NCBI RefSeq assembly: GCF_000003815.2 | Contig: NC_049987.1 | Location: 2,575,416-2,639,415, forward strand | DNA: 64,000 bases | Origin: Branchiostoma floridae | Taxonomy: Eukaryota > Chordata > Leptocardii > Amphioxiformes > Branchiostomatidae | Direction of reading: 5' to 3' | Part shown: one piece after another, positions 35,201 through 46,010 of the stretch | Layout of the letters: each line of letters starts with the position of its first letter | Numbering within the stretch: the first letter of the stretch is position 1 | Notes under the pieces: generated by a model | What the model was told of the DNA's origin: nothing | The model's input: the letters and a program-made list of their open reading frames with translations, nothing else | The model's database searches: none | Program-made: the position numbers and the translations under genes

Positions 35201-38200
35201 TTAGCGCCTTGATTTTTTTTTGAAAATGTTATCCCCAACACTAGTTTTATATTTATTTACTCTGAAATAAGAAAACTGTAGGTTGGATTGATTGGATTGT
35301 GTAATTCATCGGAGGTTTTCGACATTCCATGCGGCGCGCATTAGGTCGTTGACCCCGAAATACGCAGCATGTGTAGACATGTGGATACGTGTGAGGGGCT
35401 TCTAATAGGTGACAGTAGTAAACTTTATTATTACTTGCTCTTCGGAATGGCTTTAGACAAATAAGATGTGGGCATTGTATGAGTCATTCATGTTGAAGTT
35501 TAATTGCTAATTAAAATATTTTCTTGAGCCGACCATGGCCACGTTGTTTATCACTGTATCGTGTTATTTGGGCTCTAGCCGCTCTGCCGATCTGAGACTG
35601 GATGGGATTATTCTGACTTTCTGTTCTTTGCCCACAAACACATTTGTTAAATCCTTGGTTAAATCTGTATTATCTAGTTTCTTCATTTCCGACATGTGAG
35701 AAAATAGTATCGTGATCAATCAAAGAATTGCAGTTTCAGGCTGTTTGATTAATAATTAATTATGTCTAATATTCCGTCTACACGGCACTGAAAAGATGAA
35801 TATTCTTAATATTACCGACCGCTCTCCACGTGATAGTGCCCCGTAAATACGGCCGTAATTACGATCGGATTTACAGCATGTACACGATTACCCTCGTCGT
35901 AATTTAGATACAGAATACTACCGGCTGTTTTCCAACCAAAACCCGGCCAAAATTTCGACACGGTTTTGTATACGTTTATTCTAAGATGAGTGTATGTTTA
36001 ATATTGAGATTGCAATGCTTTCTGCTGCAAGGAGGCGCAGCTGCTCTAGATACCTTACTTTGCTGTATGCAATACTGTACTCGAAACCCCCAAAACCAAC
36101 CTCCGGACCTGACCGGGCAGGGGTTTCCGCCGACCGACCGGGCAGCCGTTTCCGCCAACCCAGTATAAACCAAGGGGACCTAACCTTAGGCTCCTTTTAA
36201 TCTCCTTTGTGTATCTTGAAAATCTTTGTTACATATTAATTGTATGTCTTATTTTCTAGTTCACTAACATGAGCTTGTTGTGTATCGTTATATATTATAT
36301 TAAATAAACCTATCACAGAAGTTCTTAATATATTGTTTTTCTAAGCTCCATGGGCTTTGATAGAAATTGTTTGTGTTTGCAGAAATCCTTCCAACAAATA
36401 GAATAATCACCCTGTGTCTGGCCGGATAGCTAGACAATCAGAATGGTCATAACATCAACCCTTACATTTAGTTCAATATGTGTATGCATTTTTCCTTTTT
36501 TGGGGGTAGCGGGATTTTTGTAGCCAGTAAGACAGGCGTGTCGCGTACGTATACCGACGCCATGTTTTCAGAACAAAACATTGCAATGCCATGTGTATTG
36601 GAGGGAGGGGGTGCGTTCAGGGGAAATAGCAGTTTATTTCTTTCTGAAATACTGTAGCGTGTAGATTTTCATCCATGGGTATCTCAATCCCAAAAGTTGA
36701 AAAAACTTGCAAATTTACTGTAAGATGCTACTGCCGTATCGGACATTATTCACAGAATTGGAACGTGCGTGTTTAGAACCAGTAACGCGCCTTTTCCCGC
36801 ACGACCAGTAAATAAGCAAACGGAACAGAATGTTACGAAATAGACATGTTCAACTGTCAAACATTTTGTGGCACTGTAATATCTTATAATTCATGCAGCA
36901 TGGGCAAACTTTGAAATTTCTAAAGTCATTCTGCGGTACCGTAAGTTGAATATACACACGTTAATATTTTATCAGGATCATAAGCTTTGTTAATGCAAGA
37001 AAAAAGATACAGAGATAAATGTTTTTCGTTTCTTTATTCCAGGGATACTTTTATACTGTTTTCCGTACCATTTTCTTTTAAAAAGCATTGATAGCAATTA
37101 TCACTTGAATACACAATACCCCTTCACTCAACCACTTCTCAAGACACGCAGTGTGCGGGTACCGCAAACTAGCGGACCGATGATGGCCATGGCCGGAAAT
37201 GATTGGGGATATTCGGCACCGGACACACCGTGGCTCGAAATTTGTTTATACGACCCGGACATGTCAAGTTCCACGGTAGTATAAGAAACCAAAAATTGCC
37301 AGAAATTCTTGTTTTCGTGCAGTGCAAACAGCAGATGAGACCCCGCCATCAGGTGCACGGTAGGTGTCCTATGTTATAATAACATCTCTGTACTCAGACA
37401 GCAGATGAGACCCCACCATCAGGTGCACGGTAAGTCTTCTCTGTTCCAGTAACATCTCTGTACTCAGGCAACAGATGAGACCCCACCATCAGGTGCATGG
37501 TAGGTCTTCTCTGTTCCAGTAACATCTCTGTACTCAGACAGCTGATGAGACCCCACCATCAGGTGCACGATAAGTCTGTTCCAGTAACATCTCTGTACTC
37601 AGGCAGCAGATGAGACCCCACCATCAGGTGCACGGTAGGTTTTCTCTGTTCCAGTAACATCTCTGTACTCAGGCAGCAGATGATACCCCACCATCAGGTG
37701 CATGGTAGGTTTTCTCTGTTCCAGTAACATCTCTGTACTCAGACAGCTGATGAGACTTCACCATCAGGTGCACGATAAGTCTTCTCTGTTCCAGTAACAT
37801 CTCTGTACTCAAACAACTGATATGAGACCCCACCATCAGGTGGATGATAAGTCTATTCCAGTAACATCTTTGTACTCAGCAGATGAGACCCCTCCATCAG
37901 GTGCACTGTAGGTCTTTTCTGTTCCAGTAACATCGATCTCTGTACTCAGACAACAGATGAGACCCCACCATCAGGTGCACTGTAGGTCTCTACTTGCAGC
38001 TGTTTTAGTAGTTTCCGGTGTACTGTAGTAACATTTGTTTTAACAGTGATGTCAAGTTATACATTTTTACTGGATAAGTCTATGAGCCTTATGAGTAACT
38101 CTGAGATATAACATAGGTATTGTAATTAGTTTGTGTGTTGTTTGTCTTGGAGTGGCAAGACGTAAGGCAAAATTGGCCAGGTCTGACAGGATACTTGGTT

Positions 38201-41200
38201 TTTGCTGCAGGTATCATACAAAACGGAGGGACCCATCCTGACATCATCCCCTCCGAGACCAAACTGATGTTTTACCTGCGAGCTCACTCGGAAACTGAGC
38301 TGAAGAACCTGGAGAAACGTGTGGTCAGCTGTGTGGAGTCTGCTGCCTTGGCTACAGGATGTCAGGTACCTACTTAGCTTGGCTTTTCTACTGTGTATTT
38401 GATACTTGTTTGCACAGTTAGTAGCGTGGGAACCATCTGGATAGTAGTTCACTCGTACGTTAACTTGTGCTATCTATCTGGAGACATGCACATTCAAACT
38501 TTTTGGTGGAAAAATCAGTTAATGAGTCAGCGAATTAAGGAATGGGTTCTAGAGCGCTCATTCGATGACAAGAGGCCCTACCGCAAGCAGACAGGAGGGC
38601 GTTTTCGGTTTTGAAACGCCTGTTCCAACAATCGCTCGAACCCATTCCTTGGCTCATATGAAGGGACCAATCAGCACCCTCGTTCAAAATTTGGACGATT
38701 CCAGACGTTAAGATGGTCAAGGATCCAAGACGGAACAGCAGAGAAGCAATATAAGTGTATAATGAATGTCAGAGCTAGAAGGTCTCATTGATGAGTTTCT
38801 TCTTTCCATAGACTTGTATGTTATAATTCGTATTTTTCATGGGCGCGTTCATAATGACGCTACGTAAAATTTTAGCAGATATTTCATTCTATGTTGAGCA
38901 CATTTACCCTATATCGTGGGAAAAAATTGTCAACGTAAACTATACGTAGGAACTTTTTTTATAGCAATTACAAACGACGATTAGTCAATCCCCACAAAAG
39001 GCACTTTTTTCGCTTTGAGTGTACAACCGCACCACTCAGAACCCAGGGCTGTGTACCTCCGACCTAGCGCGCGGCTGCAAAACTTTACCTGCTAATATCT
39101 TCAGTTACAAACAAGCTTTCACCAATCTAACTTTTGAGATCAGTTCCGCTGGCTAAAAGGGAATTTCTCACCGCTAAAAACACGCGTCCATGCAGCCGTT
39201 TGGCTCGGATCTATTTTAGGGTACCCACTCGCGGAGTAATACATCAATGAGACCAGAAGCGACTGTATATTACATATAAGTATATAATGAATGCCGGAGC
39301 AAACTATACTTTCCGGATGGTACCCAGGCTACACAGTTAGGGGATAAATGTACAATAGTGCTTTATTGAAATGCTTCAATGTATGCTTGAAATATAAGCT
39401 TGTCTGGTGGACATACAAATCTGGTATTGCTCATCAGTACCGAATATACGTAAGTTACAATATTGTTAATTTTGATATTTTGGAAAGCATAGTAAAGTAA
39501 AGTTAAGCATCATAAGCATCATTCTACAGAGTGTATATTACATGAATGATGAATGTATGGAGACTTGCCTACCTGAACCTAGGTCAGCCAGTTCCTATTG
39601 GATCTTTGGTTAAGCTGGGGAAGGAGTTTGCCAGCAGAGGAGTTTCCTCTATCGGCTAACTCCTTCCCCAGCTTATGATACTGTCTTATGCCACAGCAAG
39701 ATCTGCTTGGAGATTAATATAATCAATGTCAAAGTATTTTTCAATATTCCCCACCAGCAATTTCTGGGAAATAGTCAGCCGATTAGATGACTTAGCAGTT
39801 AGCTGCAGTTTCTGTTCCAATTGCTAGGTGGAGTACAACTTCAAGAGAGACGCTTCCAAGTACTCCAACCTGATACAGAACAACACCCTGGCCACTCTGT
39901 ACGAGAGGAACGCAGAGGTCCTCGGGGTGACGAACTGTCCGGACAAGTCCGTAACCGGCGCCATTTCCGGCTCCACGGACATGGGGAACGTCACGCATGT
40001 CGTACCTGGTATCCACCCGACATTCGCTCTACCGACAGACGCTTCTATTCACTCACGCCACTTTACTGAGGAAGCTGGTACTGCAGGCGTTTTGTTTTGT
40101 CCTTCATAAGGCCACAGCAAGTAAATTTTATGGATGACATCCGCGCGCTCATTAATTTTCGCCAGGTTTCAGAAAAAAAAACAAGAATTTTTTTCTTCTT
40201 CAGGGAAGGCCAGATAGACGAAAATGGGTAAAGGTTGTGTTGTAACCTAATCATTGACTGTAGAATTGACACTAGAGACTCTGTAGCATTGACTGTTGTT
40301 GCAGAGGTGCAGCTTGATAGATAGTTGTAAAAGTGGCACAACTATGGAAGCTATGAGTGTAGAGGCCAACATGGTTAATGATACCAGTCTACCACACTAG
40401 TGTCACTTTAACTACACTGGTGCACTTCTTAAATACAGGAATGAATGCCTTGTTGGCTGTGATACCATATTTTGTCACTTCAAGTCTTGTTACAACGTCT
40501 ATTTTGAAAATTTTGTTTTTTTTACCCATCTTGTTTTTTTTTCGCCCTATCTCATTATTTTTGCAGTCTGCAGAGGATGTCATCCATAAAATTTACTTGC
40601 TGTGGCCTAATTCAAATTCTAGTTGCAAAGGTATTCAGCGCTACATCACCAGTATCCGCGGGGTAGCCTATATCCATTGTTGTTAAAGACTTGGTATTCA
40701 GGGATATAGCAAGTCAACGAACGGTGGATTCAAATTGTAATGCACAATGTTTCTTCTCTGATTATTGCAGTTTAAAACCACCACCGTTCCCTAAATAATC
40801 CGTTTTCAAAAACAACGTAATACTATATAGGTTACCCCGTGTATAAAGGTGAACTAGCATTAACTATAAGTTAGGCTGTGTAGCTTATCATAGCAANNNN
40901 NNNNNNNNNNNNNNNNNNNNNNNNNNNNNNNNNNNNNNNNNNNNNNNNNNNNNNNNNNNNNNNNNNNNNNNNNNNNNNNNNNNNNNNNNNNNNNNNGTCT
41001 GAGTGGGTTGAAAAGGGGGTAGGGAAAGTTCTTCAGCAGACTTCGTAACCAATGCTTTTGTCAATGATTCTCACTTAACGAGTACATATTGTGAACACAA
41101 TGAACAAGTACTTCACTTTTATTTTATTCATATACAGTACCCATACATTGACGTTACGTATCTTGGACATGCACCTAAAACTTGTTCACAGTATTGTATA

Positions 41201-41489
41201 TGGCAATGCATAGCCTAAACTTTAGTGTAAAAGGGAACAGGAGCTTGGTTTTATAATTGACTCTAGAATGTGGTTGAATTGTTTGTTTATCATTTTCTAA
41301 ATATTTTATACCAGACACCTTGTCTTATTAGACTATTATGTTGTTTGATTTTCAGGTACTCATGAGGCCCAGCCCTACGCCCTGAACCAGGCTAAGGCCC
41401 TGGCCATGACGGCCATCGATGTCATCTGTCAATCACAGCTGATGGACACCATCAGGGAGGAGTTCAAACAAGACTTGGCAAATGATTAG
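28890..41489 (+). CDS. M20 dipeptidase, PM20D2 type (gene span; 6 exons listed)
   Basis: Zinc-dependent peptidase of the M20D family. Vertebrate PM20D2 hydrolyses beta-alanyl-lysine and related dipeptides and acts as a metabolite-repair partner of carnosine synthase. Six exons give 1197 bases, 398 residues against 436 in human, complete from ATG to TAG. Metal and catalytic motifs are present: 'CEYDALPGIGHGCGHN', 'MGTPAEEWGGGK' (catalytic Glu pair), 'MMAHPF' and 'HSRHFTEEAG'. The dimerisation-domain segment 'GAASHPAYHTWEGTNALDA' matches 'ASHSASYPWEGLNALDAA'. I place the start at the ATG at 28890 ('MSVDDLKTRSIAAVQ'), aligned with the family; upstream in-frame sequence has only a GTG. Intron 3 is 6.8 kb and full of exon-derived repeats and nested elements. 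A MITE begins 22 bases after the stop. Confidence 0.95.
30548..30696 (+). CDS. PM20D2 exon 2
   Basis: 149 bases, phase 0 to 2. Encodes 'LTVMGTPAEEWGGGKNFLIQ', 'DGCFKDVDFAMMAHPFTFNV' and 'SRWRCLAII'. Donor 'gtgagt'. Confidence 0.95.
30745..30930 (+). mobile_element. Possible decayed tRNA-derived SINE (PM20D2 intron 2)
   Basis: 'agtggttagcagccctgc' and 'ccgtgagtttgataccagc' resemble A and B boxes, followed by 'tgcctttgggaa'. It resembles the clearer copies at 44518 and 27905 but is degraded. Confidence 0.4.
31244..31386 (+). CDS. PM20D2 exon 3
   Basis: 143 bases, phase 2 to 1. Encodes 'LEVTYKGAASHPAYHTWEGT', 'NALDAAVLCYSNISVLRQQM' and 'RPYHQVH'. Its last 50 bases and its donor ('gcacg/gtaggt') are the seed of the 70-bp array that follows directly. 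Confidence 0.93.
31387..33304 (+). repeat. Exon-derived 70-bp tandem array, block 1 (PM20D2 intron 3)
   Basis: About 24 further copies of a 70-base unit, each with 'taacatctctgtactcaggc', 'agcagatgagaccccaccat' and 'caggtgcacggtaggtcttc'. The unit is the 3' end of exon 3 plus the start of its intron. In nearly every copy 'tctctgttccag' precedes the exon-like 50 bases and 'gtaggt' or 'gtaagt' follows, so each copy looks like a short exon with both splice sites. Interrupted by a MITE at 32034-32241. Confidence 0.95.
32034..32241. mobile_element. MITE family B, copy 2 (inside the array)
   Basis: 208 bases starting 'ctgtaaatgtatttaagttc' and ending 'gcatttacag', flanked by TA at 32032-32033 and 32242-32243. 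Removing it with one TA restores 'gtgttatagtaacatctctg', a normal array unit, so the TA duplication is certain and the insertion is younger than the array. Confidence 0.93.
33305..37324. mobile_element. 4.0-kb DNA transposon-like insertion with CACTG ends
   Basis: The left end 'cactgcatgaaaa' and the inverse of the right end 'cactgcacgaaaa' match at 12 of 13 positions, exactly at the break in the 70-bp array. Both subterminal zones carry repeated 'ccggaca'/'tgtccgg' motifs (about 33368-33525 and 37175-37265), as in CACTA/EnSpm-type elements. Both sides have CA next to the end, a possible 2-bp target duplication. No transposase-sized frame exists, so it is non-autonomous. It contains a nested element at 34879-36162. 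Confidence 0.7.
34879..36162. mobile_element. Nested 1.3-kb element with roughly 90-base inverted ends
   Basis: Left 'tgggttggcggaaactgctg' and 'cccggtcggtcgacggaaac' pair with right 'ccgccgaccgaccgggcagc' and 'cgtttccgccaaccca'. The arms continue through 'ggtccggaggttggttt'. The interior is rich in 'ccgtaatta' type motifs and has no coding frame. Confidence 0.85.
37325..37995 (+). repeat. Exon-derived 70-bp tandem array, block 2 (PM20D2 intron 3)
   Basis: About nine to ten more units of the same array resume immediately after the 4-kb insertion, more diverged and with small deletions. The insertion therefore split one original array. Confidence 0.92.
38211..38365 (+). CDS. PM20D2 exon 4
   Basis: 155 bases, phase 1 to 0. 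Encodes 'GIIQNGGTHPDIIPSETKLM', 'FYLRAHSETELKNLEKRVVS' and 'CVESAALATGCQ'. Acceptor 'gctgcag'. Confidence 0.95.
38522..38658. mobile_element. Short foldback (PM20D2 intron 4)
   Basis: 'aaggaatgggttctagagcg' and 'cgctcgaacccattccttgg' are inverted, about 75 bases apart, with outer 'atgagtcagc'/'ggctcat'. Confidence 0.65.
38779..39254. mobile_element. Foldback MITE with 'ggtctcattgatg' ends (PM20D2 intron 4)
   Basis: Inverted ends 'aaggtctcattgatg' and 'catcaatgagacc' lie 476 bases apart. A direct repeat of about 25 bases ('tataatgaatgtcagagc' / 'tataatgaatgccggagc') flanks the element on both sides. Confidence 0.6.
39601..39718. mobile_element. Foldback MITE family C, copy 3 (PM20D2 intron 4)
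   Basis: 'taagctggggaaggagtt' and 'aactccttccccagcttatg' are inverted; it ends 'agatctgcttggagatta' like the copies in the NOX4 introns. Confidence 0.85.
39828..40077 (+). CDS. PM20D2 exon 5
   Basis: 250 bases, phase 0 to 1. Encodes 'VEYNFKRDASKYSNLIQNNT', 'GAISGSTDMGNVTHVVPGIH' and 'HSRHFTEEAG'. The 'GSTDMGNV' and final His region belong to the catalytic domain. Donor 'gtactg' is non-canonical at +3 to +6 but the phase is required. Confidence 0.93.
40108..40608. mobile_element. 500-bp foldback MITE family G, copy 1 (PM20D2 intron 5)
   Basis: Ends 'aaggccacagcaagtaaatt' and 'aatttacttgctgtggcct' are perfect inverses over about 34 bases and include 'ttatggatgacatcc'. It starts only 31 bases after exon 5. 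A partial relative lies at 51620-51765. Confidence 0.92.
40897..40996. other. Assembly gap (100 N)
   Basis: Fixed-size gap in PM20D2 intron 5. The coding sequence is unaffected, since exons 5 and 6 join in phase. Confidence 0.99.
41356..41489 (+). CDS. PM20D2 exon 6 (C-terminus and stop)
   Basis: 134 bases, phase 1 to TAG at 41487-41489. Encodes 'THEAQPYALNQAKALAMTAI', 'DVICQSQLMDTIREEFKQDL' and ends 'AND'. Confidence 0.95.
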
Positions 41490-41510
41490 GTTCCATCCAG
41501 AAAAAAAGCT

Positions 41511-42383
41511 AAAGCCTATAACATGCATTGGCATAATACCGGTCATAAGCCTTATACCGGTCGATTAAAAATAGTGGAACTTAAAGAGATCTACACATGC
41601 AACAATAGTTATTTCTGAGGTATGCACACTTCAGACATCTAGGTGTCCAATACACAATTTACAAAGCATCGATAACAATGCATTCGAAGACAACAAGGCC
41701 AAAAGTTTTCAGGTCATTTTCGGGGCGTCACGTTCATCGCCAGATTTGTAGATAATAATCACGTGCTCACGGCACAAGACGAGCATGATTCAACAGCAAT
41801 CTTGAATTTCTTTTGGTGACCTACAACTCGTGTAAAAGTGTGAGGAACCGTTGCATAATAGCCCGGATCTACGGCTGAATGGGTCAAATGGAACGTACGC
41901 CGCCATTTTCCCGCCATTTTTAATGCTACGGCCAGCAGTAAAGTTTTACGTCATAGCGGTTGTGACGGACCAAAATTAAATGAAAATTCTTGTCAGTATA
42001 CGCCCATTTTCTCATGACTTTTTGTATGCTCATGCAGATTTTTGTTTTGTGCAACTACTAACAGGAAAGAAAGGAACAACAGAGGATGAATAAAGGTACA
42101 TAGCGGCAGTTAATTGTGCCGTGTTTCGTTCGACCGGTATAGTGCACCCCCTTCCAACCATGCGCCCGTTCTCCGTGCAATTCCGCGGTGTGTTCCTATT
42201 ACGATATTATGTTTTTTGCAGGACCAGAGAGACAAAATAATTTACACAGAAGAAGTGGCAAAGGTAAGCTGTAACAGCAACATGTAACTGGAGAAAATGA
42301 TGCGTCGATCATTTGCCAAATTAGCATTGCTTGAGAAATTGCAGTAAACCGACCGGTATTATGCCAATGGATGTTATAGCTAG
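41511..42383. mobile_element. MITE family H directly downstream of the PM20D2 stop
   Basis: Ends 'cattggcataataccggtc' and the inverse 'gaccggtattatgccaatg' are 34-base inverted repeats, continuing into 'ctataacat'. An AATAAA ('gatgaataaagg') sits at about 42086-42092 inside it, the first good polyadenylation signal after the stop. Confidence 0.85.
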
Positions 42384-43859
42384 GGGTTCACATTATATTC
42401 AAAAGATTGCTGGTTGAACCCTCAATCTTTGTGTACCAAGTATGTATGGCCTATGTCAGTAACAAGGCTTAAAAAACATATCGTTATACAGCAATCATAG
42501 AGCAATTGCTGTAAAATATCATATCATTTGAATCAAAATTTGTGAGAGAAAAAATAGTAGATTAGTAAGTATGAATATGTGCTATTTGGACCCACCACAT
42601 TTTCTTATTATGTTATAATTTTTCTGCCAAAATTGGAGAAAGATGGGTAAGATTGGAAATGACGCAGGGGTTCTGAATTATTGCAATTTACTGAAAAGTC
42701 ATAAAATGACGCTGAATTTATAATAATCTGGTAAGAAAAAGCACAGAGAAACCCAGCAAAACGTAAAACTGCAGCAAGTCACGAGTTTTGGATGGTATAT
42801 AGTGACATTGTAGCTCTTATAGACCGGAAGAAGTGACAGTTTGGTCCCTCTATAGCTTTCTTTAGAACTGCAGGTTGCATTTAAGTTGAAGACTTTGAAA
42901 CAGCATAAGTAAAGAAGGTATAAGTGGATTTTCATTATCATGGCTTGTAGGTAACCTTTCATGAAGCGTGAGGTAGAGGTATGTAAATTATGCAAATTAG
43001 GACTTGTGCAGCCTATTTTTAACAACTTCCTAACAGAAGTTGAAGTTAAATGATTGTGTATATAATGCTGATATAAAGTCTGTAACTGTGTAGAAAGCAT
43101 TGTTGGTTTTACAAGTTCCTTCAATCATATTCAGACCTGTAGATACAAGTTCATATTTATCATTTGTAGTGTTGTAAGTCGTTAGAAATATAACCTGCAA
43201 TTTTGAGAAGCCTGCAGCAAAAGAAATATTTTCTGCCAGTAAGCCAGTGTGTGTATATATAAGAAATAAGGAGGACATTAAATGTATACTTGTCATACTA
43301 TTGGAAGTGCTATTTTCTTTTTATTTCACTTCACTTTCACAGAAGTCAGAATCTTTGCTGTCCCAATTCGGTACATTACGTATGTCACAGTGTGACCAAT
43401 ACACAGCAGATACAGTGTAACTAAGATAGAAATACGTACTTAGTCAAAACATACTGTAACACGTGCGAACCGTCATCAAAATCAGAGGCAAATCTAGCAG
43501 TTATAAGCTGATACATTACTATCAAACAGAAAGTAGACATTTTCAGGTAATAAATTTTCATTCGATTTATCAAAACATTGACCAACCCTTTTTTCATCGG
43601 TGCACGATCATTTGCAAACAAATGCCTCACCTGCTTTTTCGTGTTTTTTTTCGCTTTCTTCGCGAAGGTGATAAGGCTAAAAATCCCGCCTCTCTGCAGA
43701 ATGAGAGTTTACAATTGCTTATCTAGTCTTTTAAAAAACATTTAATATGAGAACTTTCATCTGAAGATATAGTCAAATCTACTTCTGGTATCGAGTTTCT
43801 TAAAATTTGTTGTAATGTGAATGTGAAAACGTACATCACGTAATCATGGGTCCTGGTCT
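42384..43859. other. Gene-free stretch
   Basis: Open frames on the minus strand at 42699-43124 and 43030-43296 have no recognisable domain or family similarity and no good splice junctions. I do not call a gene. Confidence 0.45.
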
Positions 43860-44290
43860 CCGTAACAGTATATAGTAAAGTTTATTTGCAAGTTCGTGCC
43901 CGAGGGCTAATTGCAAGTACATGGTATGAACATAGCGTCAATGAACAGTCATGAACAATATTCTACACTAATACTAGTGTTGGCTATTTCTAAACAGATT
44001 GGGTTTGACTTCTTTTTGGAAGCATAGGGAGACGAAAAGCCCCACATTTTCTAGAATTTGCGGGTTCTGCGATTTCAAGAGAAAAGTGGCTTTCTGTTCG
44101 TCTGTCAATGTGGGGAAGTTGGGATAAGTCTTTGTGGCTCCTCTAAACAGAGTGATTCTTTCGGTTTCGTTGAATGAACATTTGGAAATGAAATGTGTTT
44201 CGTCTCCCACTGCTTTAGATGTACAGTATTTACAAATTCTTTCACACACTGGTAATCTCTTAACGAGTTAGACATTTATATATACAGTCA
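43860..44290 (-). mobile_element. LINE 3' end (truncated)
   Basis: Minus strand encodes 'LPVCERICKYC', then 'GDETHFISKC' and 'NETERITLF', the Cys/His motif found at the C-terminus of many LINE polyproteins (CxxC...HF...C). A stop follows near 43974, then a 3' tail with 'ttgcaattagccctcgggca' and 'aataaac'. The rest of the element is missing. Confidence 0.6.
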
Positions 44291-44517
44291 GCGGAGCGCA
44301 ACGCAAGGCTTTGGACTGGTAAAGAAGGAATGTTGACTGTGTGACCGTGGAGGTTAAAAAGGCGGTGACCGTCACACTGCTGATCACAGTTGTCATGGCT
44401 AGAGCAAGCACGTTTCGTTATTGTGTTATCTTTATTTGTCAAGCTTAAAGCCTGATGTTTGTAAATACATATTTTAATGTCATCTTTAGAAGTGCCGACA
44501 CCATTGGCTGGTCACGG

Positions 44518-44760
44518 AAACTTCGTGGCGTCGTGCGTCGCGTATCTGTTAGAGCGTTCGGCTCGGAATCTATAGGTTCTGAGTTCGATTCCCGCCGTGC
44601 CCTCCGACGTTGTGCCCTTGGGAAAGGCACTTTACATGACCTTCCTCCCTACACCCAGGTGTAAAAATGGGTACCTGACTTCGGTCGGGGAGGTAAAAGA
44701 CTATCTTTACCTTCTGCCTGTACCGTGTATGTATGTGGCATTGTTAATATAAGCTACAAA
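44518..44760 (+). mobile_element. tRNA-derived SINE
   Basis: The head 'tctgttagagcgttcggc' has an A-box shape and 'gttcgattcccgcc' a B box. The body follows with 'tgcccttgggaaaggcactt', 'aaaaatgggtacctgacttc' and 'ggtcggggaggtaaaagact'. The head cannot fold into a normal tRNA acceptor stem, so it is a SINE and not a tRNA gene. Confidence 0.75.
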
Positions 44761-45854
44761 ACTTGAGTGCAGTGCCACATTGTCCTCGTCTGCCCAAGAG
44801 CAAAATAGAAAAAATACAACCTTGCAATTGTTTGGCGTCTAAGTGCGCTTTTCAGAGGGATAATCGGAGTCAATTTATAACACTTGACAGGTGTTTGGCC
44901 TAGAGTGACATTCGCATACGTGACAGTTAAAAACAGTATTCATGGTTGATGTGTGGTGATTACAATCAGGGTTCATGGGCAAACTGTCCCATTGTTAGTA
45001 GTAGACGGTAACGTCACGCTTGAGATCGTGCCTTAATTGAGGTTAATCATTAATTACGTGTTTATCTAGTAAACGTGTCGGCGTTGGTTACTTAGGGATG
45101 ATGTAATATTCTCCAAGCTCCTCCCAAAATGTCCTCCTTACGTCGATGTCACCAATCATAGGAGTTGGTTTTACCAAATTCCAGTAAATGTCAAAAACAT
45201 CTCCCTTAAAAGGCATACTAAAGATAATTGACAGAACATTTGCATATGCACTGCTATAAATTGGATAGACGAACCCTGAACGCCAGAGTTCGCCGGTCCG
45301 GGAGAAGAAAGTGACATCTCACGTACTCCTTTACCGCCCACCGCCCACAGCCAGCAAAATAGTAAGTTGTGGACGTTCTTTTTTGAAGTCATAGGAACGA
45401 TTTATAAAGAAAAGTACTGAAGAACTTCCCCCAAATGTGACATAATTTGGCCTCTTGACCTCTTTGACCATTATTCTCTAACCTTATTTTAGTTTAAAAC
45501 TAAGAGTTAAGGATTAAAAACAAAAACAATTTAGACTTGCCCGAATGGCACACTGTTAATCATCTTTGACATCTACGCATACAACGGTGAAACCTTTTGT
45601 CGTGACATTCACATCAATCCCACTACATAGCTTTAGAAAAAGTGTTTGCGCAATTAATTAAATTGAAATGATTTACAGTGGTAAGGTCAACTTTCATGAG
45701 ATTTAGTGGTCTGCAGTGCTATTGGTTGCTGGCTTAATATTGCTGTGACTCAGTAACTTAACGCCTTTTAATTAAGGAGTTTGTCATTGGTTTTTCTTAC
45801 TTGCAAGTGAACTTTGCAGCAAATGGAGTTCTGTGTTGTTGTTGTTTGTTTAAG
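44761..45854. other. Gene-free stretch
   Basis: No conserved coding or repeat signal that I can name. The minus-strand frame at 45171-45392 is unsupported. Confidence 0.4.
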
Positions 45855-46010
45855 CTTAGGGCACAACCCGTCGTACGTGCAGCTACGTGCCAAAACGTGG
45901 GCATTTTTGGGGGGATCCAAAAGTGTTAAGTACCACGTCCGTACGAAATTGTACGGAATCCAACGGATCTTGGAGCACGCATTTACGCCGTAGTACTCTA
46001 AATACTTATC
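45855..46010. repeat. Shared 'head' repeat, copy 1
   Basis: 'gggcacaacccgtcgtacgt', 'ccaaaacgtgggca' and 'ggaatccaacggatcttgga' recur in the same order at 54115-54275. In both places the head is followed by a different low-complexity array. Confidence 0.75.

Noticed and set aside
31387-37995. CRISPR-like regular repeat array
   Set aside because: Units are head to tail with no spacers, in a eukaryotic intron, and derive from an exon.
42699-43296. Possible gene on the minus strand
   Set aside because: Two overlapping frames of about 90-140 codons in AT-rich DNA with no recognisable motif, start context or splice partner.
44518-44605. tRNA gene
   Set aside because: It has recognisable A and B boxes but no acceptor stem pairing, and the same body follows other degenerate copies, so it is a SINE.
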